Below are positions 59,487-64,000 of a DNA stretch of 64,000 nt, piece by piece; the first letter of the stretch is position 1, and every line of letters starts with the position of its first letter. The position numbers and the translations under genes were made by a program. Source of the stretch: DASZTV01 sp035550655 (GTDB lineage: Bacteria > Actinomycetota > Actinomycetes > JAFAQI01); NCBI GenBank assembly GCA_035550655.1, contig DASZOU010000016.1, positions 62,001-126,000 of the forward strand, given 5' to 3'. The notes beneath the pieces were generated by a model that ran no database searches, was not told the origin of the DNA, and worked only from the letters and a program-made list of their open reading frames with translations.

Positions 59487-61409
59487 TCAGACCGGCGTCA
59501 GCGGGATGACGGACCGCCCGGTCGGGCCGACCTGGGTCTCGGTGTTCATCGAGGGACAGACGCCGCAGTCGTAGCAGGGGCTCCAGCGGCAGTCCTCGAC
59601 CTCGGCCTCGCCGATGGCGTTTTGCCAGTCACCCCAGAGCCAGTCCTTGTCGAGACCGGAGTCCAGGTGGTCCCACGGCAGCACCTCGGACAGCTCACGC
59701 TCCCGGGTGGTGTACCAGTCGAGCGAGACCGGCGAGCCGTCGAAGGCCGCGTCGCACGCGGCGACCCAGCGATCGAAGGAGAAGTGCTCGCTCCAGCCGT
59801 CGAATCGCGCCCCGTCCTCCCACGCCCGCCGGATGGCGGCGCCGACGCGACGGTCACCACGCGAGAGCATTCCCTCGATGATCGACGGCCGGCCGTCGTG
59901 GTAGCGAAGGCCGATCGACTTGCCGAAGTTCTTGTCCTTCACGACCGCCGCCTTGAGCGCGGCGAGCCGGCGGTCGACGCTCTCGTGGTCGAGCTGTGCC
60001 GCCCACTGGAACGGCGTGTGCGGCTTCGGTACGAAGCCGCCGATCGACACCGTGCAGCGAATGTCCTTGCGACCCGACGCCTGCCGCCCGGTCTCGATCA
60101 CCCGGCTCGCGACACCGGCGATCGCCACCACGTCCTCGTCGGTCTCGGTGGGCAAGCCGCACATGAAGTAGAGCTTCACCTGCCGCCAACCGTTGCCGTA
60201 CGCCGTGGCGACGGTACGGATCAGGTCGTCCTCGGTGACCATCTTGTTGATCACCTTGCGCATCCGCTCGCTGCCGCCTTCCGGCGCGAACGTCAGGCCG
60301 GTACGCCGGCCGTTGCGCGACAGCTCGTTGGCGAGCGTCACGTTGAAAGCATCGACCCGCGTCGACGGCAGCGACAACGAGACGTTCGTCCCGTCGTACA
60401 CATCTGCCAGTCCCTTGGCGACCGCCGCTATCTCGCTGTGGTCGGCGCTCGACAGCGACAGCAGCCCGACCTCTTCGAAGCCGGTCGCCGCCACACCGCG
60501 CTGCACCATCTCGCCGATCGTCGTGATGGAGCGCTCGCGCACCGGCCGCGTGATCATGCCTGCCTGGCAGAACCGGCAGCCGCGCGTACAGCCCCGGAAG
60601 ATCTCGACGCTGTAGCGCTCGTGCACCGTCTCGGCGAGCGGGACCAGCGGCTGCTTCGGGTAGGGCCAGTCGTCGAGGTCCATGACGGTCTGCTTCGCGA
60701 CCCGCCACGGCACGCCGGGACGGTTCGGGGCGACTCGCTGGATCCGGCCGTCCGCCAGGTACGTCATGTCATAGAAGCCGGGCACGTAAGCGACACCACT
60801 TGTGGCAAGTCGCAGCAGCAACCCGTCGCGGCCGTCGGGGCGGTCTTCGGCCTTCCACGCACGGACGATGTCGGTGATCGCGAGCACCGCCTGCTCGCCG
60901 TCGCCGAGCACTGCCGCGTCGATGAACTCCGCGATCGGCTCCGGGTTGAACGCCGCGTGCCCGCCCGCGATCACGACGGGGTCGTCGACGGTGCGGTCGG
61001 CCGCGGCGATCGGAATGCCGGCGAGATCGAGCGCCGTGAGCAGGTTCGTGTAGCCGAGCTCGGTCGAGAACGACACGCCGAGCAAGTCGAACTCGCCGAC
61101 CGGCCGATGGCCGTCGACGGTGAACTGCGGGATCCCGTGCTCCCGCATGAGCGCCTCGAGGTCCGGCCACACCGAGTAGGTCCGTTCCGCGAGCACGTCG
61201 ACGCGCTCGTTCAGCAGCTCGTAGAGGATCTGCACGCCCTGGTTCGGCAGACCGACCTCGTAGGCGTCGGGGTACATGAGCGCCCACCGCACGGCGGCGC
61301 TGTCCCAGTCCTTGGTGACCGCGTGCAGCTCGCCGCCGACGTACTGCACCGGCTTGCGCACCAACGGCAGCAGCGGCTCGAGTCGATCGAACATGCTGGT
61401 GCCGGCCAT
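59487..61409 (-). CDS. TIGR03960 family B12-binding radical SAM protein
   Basis: A 640-aa protein: B12-binding-like N-terminal domain, then radical SAM core with the cluster motif CTRGCRFCQAG near residue 275, PEGGSERMRKV and a C-terminal Cys-rich segment CRWSPCYDCGVCP. It likely modifies RNA or protein with the TIGR03936 partner. The upstream 290 bases carry a long inverted repeat. Confidence 0.95.
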   Translation of the reverse strand: MAGTSMFDRLEPLLPLVRKPVQYVGGELHAVTKDWDSAAVRWALMYPDAYEVGLPNQGVQILYELLNERVDVLAERTYSVWPDLEALMREHGIPQFTVDGHRPVGEFDLLGVSFSTELGYTNLLTALDLAGIPIAAADRTVDDPVVIAGGHAAFNPEPIAEFIDAAVLGDGEQAVLAITDIVRAWKAEDRPDGRDGLLLRLATSGVAYVPGFYDMTYLADGRIQRVAPNRPGVPWRVAKQTVMDLDDWPYPKQPLVPLAETVHERYSVEIFRGCTRGCRFCQAGMITRPVRERSITTIGEMVQRGVAATGFEEVGLLSLSSADHSEIAAVAKGLADVYDGTNVSLSLPSTRVDAFNVTLANELSRNGRRTGLTFAPEGGSERMRKVINKMVTEDDLIRTVATAYGNGWRQVKLYFMCGLPTETDEDVVAIAGVASRVIETGRQASGRKDIRCTVSIGGFVPKPHTPFQWAAQLDHESVDRRLAALKAAVVKDKNFGKSIGLRYHDGRPSIIEGMLSRGDRRVGAAIRRAWEDGARFDGWSEHFSFDRWVAACDAAFDGSPVSLDWYTTRERELSEVLPWDHLDSGLDKDWLWGDWQNAIGEAEVEDCRWSPCYDCGVCPSMNTETQVGPTGRSVIPLTPV

Positions 61410-61518
61410 GCGGACCAGGGTAGGTCGCCCTATCGGTGGCTAGCCAAAGTCAAGACCCGCAGAGACCGCGGCAGGGCTCGCGATGGGCTCACTTGCCGCT
61501 GGCTGCTGACGGTTTCGT

Positions 61519-61615
61519 GGACATCCAGCACACAAACGTGCCGTCGGCCGCGTCCTGTTGCGCTCATCGGTGCTCCACGAAGCACCGACGTGATGCGTTT
61601 GTGTGCTGGATGTCC
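61519..61615. repeat. Long inverted repeat with internal hairpin
   Basis: Perfect 20-bp outer arms (61519-61538 and 61596-61615, core CATCCAGCACACAAAC) enclose 57 bases with a second perfect 8-bp hairpin (TCGGTGCT/AGCACCGA, 61567-61588). No open frame is convincing. It lies in the 289-base gap between the radical SAM gene and rodA, both on the minus strand, and could be a small mobile repeat or a structured RNA. Confidence 0.7.
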
Positions 61616-61698
61616 GACCAACCGCCGCCGGGCAGCCCAACTAAGCGGGAGCGGGAGCCCTCCCCCGCTCATTGCCGGTTTTGACTTTTGCTCTTGCG

Positions 61699-62883
61699 CT
61701 ACGTGTTCGAGCGGACTCTCACGTTCTGCAGCAGCCCGATCGCGATCATCGAGGCGAACATCGAGGTGCCGCCGTAGGACACGAACGGCAGCGGTAGGCC
61801 TGTGATCGGCATGATGCCGAGGTTCATCCCGATGTTCTCGAAGGTCTGGAACGCGAACCAGCACACGATTCCGACGCCCACGAGCATCCCGAACTGGTCG
61901 CGGGCGTATCGGGCGATCCGCAACGCCCGCCACAGCACCACGCCGGAGAGCAGGACCACCAGCGCAGAGCCCACGAGCCCGAGCTCCTCCCCCGCGACGG
62001 AGAAGACGAAGTCGGTCTGCTGTTCGGGGACGAACTGACCGTTGGTCTGCGTCCCGTGGCCGAGGCCCTGACCGAACCAGCCGCCGTGGCCGATCGCGAT
62101 GCCGGCCTGCTGTTGGTTGAACTTGAACGTCTGCGCAGCGGCGGAGTTGTTGTTGTGGGTCAGCGCCTGGAAGCGCGCGAGCTGGTACTGGTGCAGCAGA
62201 TGCGCATGGATGACGAAGAAGGCGCCGATGACGGCCAAAGCCAGCATCCCGCCGACCCACCGGCCCGGAACGCCGGACAGCGCCAGCATCCCGAAGATCG
62301 TGACGACGAAGACCATCACCGACCCGACGTCGGGCTGGGCAAGGATCAACAGCACGGGTACGGCGGACAGCGCGAAGCAGAGCAGGATGTCGTTCCTGGT
62401 CGGCTCGGAACGGCCCTCCCGCTTCTCCGCGAGCAGCATGGCGATGCCGAGGACAACCGCGATCTTGGCGAACTCCGACGGCTGCACCTCGAAGCCGCCA
62501 CCGAGCTTGATCCACGAGTGCGCACCGTTGATGGTGCTGCCGAGCGGCGTCAGCACGACCAGCAAACCCAGCAGCGACGCGGCGTACAGCACCGGCGTGT
62601 ACGCCCGAAGCGTCCGGTAGTCGACGAGCGCAGCGGTCACCGCAAGGCTCGAGCCGATCAGGATGTTGAGGATGTCCTTCTTCAGGTACGACGAACCGAG
62701 ACCTTGCGGCTTCGCCGCGGCCCATACCAGCGCGCAGCCCAGGACGCAGAGGACAGAGACCGCCGCCACCAGCACCCAGTCGAGCTGGCGAAGGAAGGAG
62801 TCGCGGTCGAGCGCGCGCTCTCGCAGCGTCTCGCGGCGCAGCGAGATCGGCGCTGAGCGCGTCGACTCCGACCAGTCGGTCAC
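61699..62883 (-). CDS. rodA: RodA, peptidoglycan glycosyltransferase of elongation
   Basis: A 394-aa SEDS protein with about ten helices: GAHSWIKLGGGFEVQPSEFAKI near 110, QPDVGSVMVF, FVPEQQTDFVFSVAGEELG and PLPFVSYGGTSM near the end. The GTG at 62883 overlaps the PBP2 stop by 4 bases (GTGA). It polymerises glycan chains with its PBP2 partner. Confidence 0.95.
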   Translation of the reverse strand: MTDWSESTRSAPISLRRETLRERALDRDSFLRQLDWVLVAAVSVLCVLGCALVWAAAKPQGLGSSYLKKDILNILIGSSLAVTAALVDYRTLRAYTPVLYAASLLGLLVVLTPLGSTINGAHSWIKLGGGFEVQPSEFAKIAVVLGIAMLLAEKREGRSEPTRNDILLCFALSAVPVLLILAQPDVGSVMVFVVTIFGMLALSGVPGRWVGGMLALAVIGAFFVIHAHLLHQYQLARFQALTHNNNSAAAQTFKFNQQQAGIAIGHGGWFGQGLGHGTQTNGQFVPEQQTDFVFSVAGEELGLVGSALVVLLSGVVLWRALRIARYARDQFGMLVGVGIVCWFAFQTFENIGMNLGIMPITGLPLPFVSYGGTSMFASMIAIGLLQNVRVRSNT

Positions 62884-64000
62884 GGCCGCGCTCCGCGGCG
62901 CTGGGATCGTGCCGGCTCCAGCACGGGCGGCAGGCCGAGCGCGGAGGGCGTCGACGACGGCGAGGTGGACGAGGCGGTCTTGGGCGACGCGGTGCCCGTC
63001 GAGCCCGCTCCGGACCCGCTGTGGTGGTGTCGAGGCGGGCCGGCTTCGACGATGCGGACCTTCGGCAGCTTCTTCGGGGGAACGCCGTTCGGGAACAGCG
63101 CCTTGTTGCCGCCGAACCCGTAGAGCCGGTCCCACATGTTGCGAACGTACGGCGCCGCGCTGACCGCACCCTGGTAGGACTTGTTGACCTCGATCACGGT
63201 CACGAACTGCGGCTTCTGCCCGGCCGGTCCGCCGAACGACACGAACCACGAGCCGTTCTCGTGGCTGTTCTGCGAGAGCTCTGCGGTTCCGGTCTTGCCG
63301 CCGACCAGAACCCTGCTCATCGGGAAGCCCGCGAACGCACCGACCGCGGTGCCGGGCGGATTGTGCGACGTCGTCACGCCGTAGAACGCGTTGCGCAGGT
63401 AGTCGAGCTCGTACTTCGTCAGCGGCAGGTGGTCGCGGACGGGCGCCTTGATCCGCTTGATCAGCTTGCCGGTGGGGCTGACGATCGCCTTGGCGATTCG
63501 CGGCTCGAACACAGTGCCGCCGTTGGCCAACGCGGCATAGGCCACGGCCAGCTGCAACGGCGAGACCGTGACCGTGCCCTGACCGACGTCCTCGTTCTCC
63601 TGGTCACCGGGGAAGAGGATGAAGCCGTACTTGCAGTCCTGCGCGTCGATCTGCTGCAGGTAGCTGCCCTTGGGGCGCCGCGCCGCGCCGGCGCAGTAGT
63701 TCTTCTTGTTCTTCAGCCAGTTCTGCCGCGTGTTGTACCGGTCGGCGATGTGACCCTCCGCGACCTCCCGGGTTGGCAGGTCGATGCCGGGTTGCTCACC
63801 CAAACCGAATGCATGCGCCATGTTCTGCACACCTTCGACCGGCGGCTTGTGCTCCTTGTTGACCAGGCGGTCGTCGCGCAGCCAGTCGTTGTAGCCGAGC
63901 TGGAAGAAGAAGGTGTCGCACGACACGATCAGCGCCGTTCGCAGCGGGATGACGCCGAGCCCGCTCTCGCCTTCAAAGTTGTGCCGGCCCTGGAAGTCCG
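62880..64000 (-). CDS. mrdA: Penicillin-binding protein 2 (MrdA/PbpA), partial
   Basis: The C-terminal ~373 aa of a class B transpeptidase; the gene continues past the window edge, so the N-terminal region and SxxK motif are not visible. The second motif SCDTFFFQLG and the KTG motif in VGGKTGTAE are present, with FGLGEQPGIDLP and ENEDVGQGTVTVSPLQLA. The tail is Ser/Thr/Pro-rich. It cross-links peptidoglycan with RodA. Confidence 0.95.
   Translation of the reverse strand, partial: DFQGRHNFEGESGLGVIPLRTALIVSCDTFFFQLGYNDWLRDDRLVNKEHKPPVEGVQNMAHAFGLGEQPGIDLPTREVAEGHIADRYNTRQNWLKNKKNYCAGAARRPKGSYLQQIDAQDCKYGFILFPGDQENEDVGQGTVTVSPLQLAVAYAALANGGTVFEPRIAKAIVSPTGKLIKRIKAPVRDHLPLTKYELDYLRNAFYGVTTSHNPPGTAVGAFAGFPMSRVLVGGKTGTAELSQNSHENGSWFVSFGGPAGQKPQFVTVIEVNKSYQGAVSAAPYVRNMWDRLYGFGGNKALFPNGVPPKKLPKVRIVEAGPPRHHHSGSGAGSTGTASPKTASSTSPSSTPSALGLPPVLEPARSQRRGARP

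Noticed and set aside
61649..61671. GAGCGGG/CCCGCTC hairpin as the rodA terminator
   Set aside because: No T-run follows on the minus strand and the loop is poorly defined; support is too weak to annotate.
59622..61805. A 727-aa plus-strand open frame opposite the TIGR03960 gene
   Set aside because: It is antisense to a clear radical SAM protein, rich in Arg/His/Asp typical of shadow frames in high-GC DNA, and shows no family motif.

Overview
This window is a 64-kb piece of a high-GC actinobacterial chromosome. The gene order rplU-rpmA-obg-proB-proA and nadD-LytR_C-rsfS-phosphatase, the mrdA/rodA and TIGR03960/TIGR03936/rne blocks, an F420-type oxidoreductase, WS/DGAT acyltransferases and the frequent GTG starts with 1- or 4-base stop/start overlaps all point to Actinomycetota. 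I cannot place it at genus level from sequence alone. No insertion sequence, phage or CRISPR array was seen.

Region 1 (1-13.9 kb) is an accessory catabolic block: a cyclase-family hydrolase, an ACMSD-like amidohydrolase, two SDR dehydrogenases, an AMP-forming acyl-CoA ligase, a fused alpha/beta 2-oxoacid dehydrogenase E1, an acyl-CoA dehydrogenase, an LLM-class oxidoreductase and two TetR regulators. A 16-bp palindrome (TGTACCGATCGGTACA or close variants) lies between the start codons of three divergent gene pairs and probably ties them into one TetR regulon. The block also holds a rifampin ADP-ribosyltransferase (arr) and a four-gene membrane operon with cytochrome oxidase subunit III/IV-like proteins.

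Region 2 (13.9-27.8 kb) covers membrane redox and ion homeostasis: a DoxX-Rieske fusion with a putative b-type cytochrome, a VOC protein, a CPA1 Na+/H+ antiporter, CorA, and a complete kdp locus. The kdp locus runs 155-aa membrane protein, 27-aa membrane peptide, kdpF, kdpA, kdpB, kdpC, kdpD, kdpE, all overlapping or closely spaced.

Region 3 (28.1-43.6 kb) is a lipid and stress region: two KAS III-like enzymes in tandem, two WS/DGATs, a patatin-like lipase, a sensor-kinase-like protein without its phospho-acceptor His, MarR plus a ClC channel, two STAS proteins around an MtrAB-like two-component system with a GerMN lipoprotein, and an ABC-2 exporter. A direct repeat, TGACG-N6-TGACG with exact 11-bp periodicity, recurs in four intergenic regions here (before kdp and the KAS III genes, and before both STAS genes). 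A second operator type, ATTG-N8-CAAT, is shared by the MarR gene and the ABC operon.

Region 4 (43.6-64 kb) is core genome: tRNA-Ala(GGC), phosphatase, rsfS, LytR_C protein, nadD, an LPXTG surface protein, VWA/MoxR, proA, proB, obg, rpmA, rplU, rne/rng, the radical-SAM pair, rodA and a penicillin-binding protein 2 cut by the window edge. Intergenic palindromic elements lie between proB and proA and between the radical-SAM gene and rodA. No gene-free stretch exceeds 300 bases; the two longest, 27812-28108 and 61410-61698, hold the direct-repeat array and a long inverted repeat respectively.
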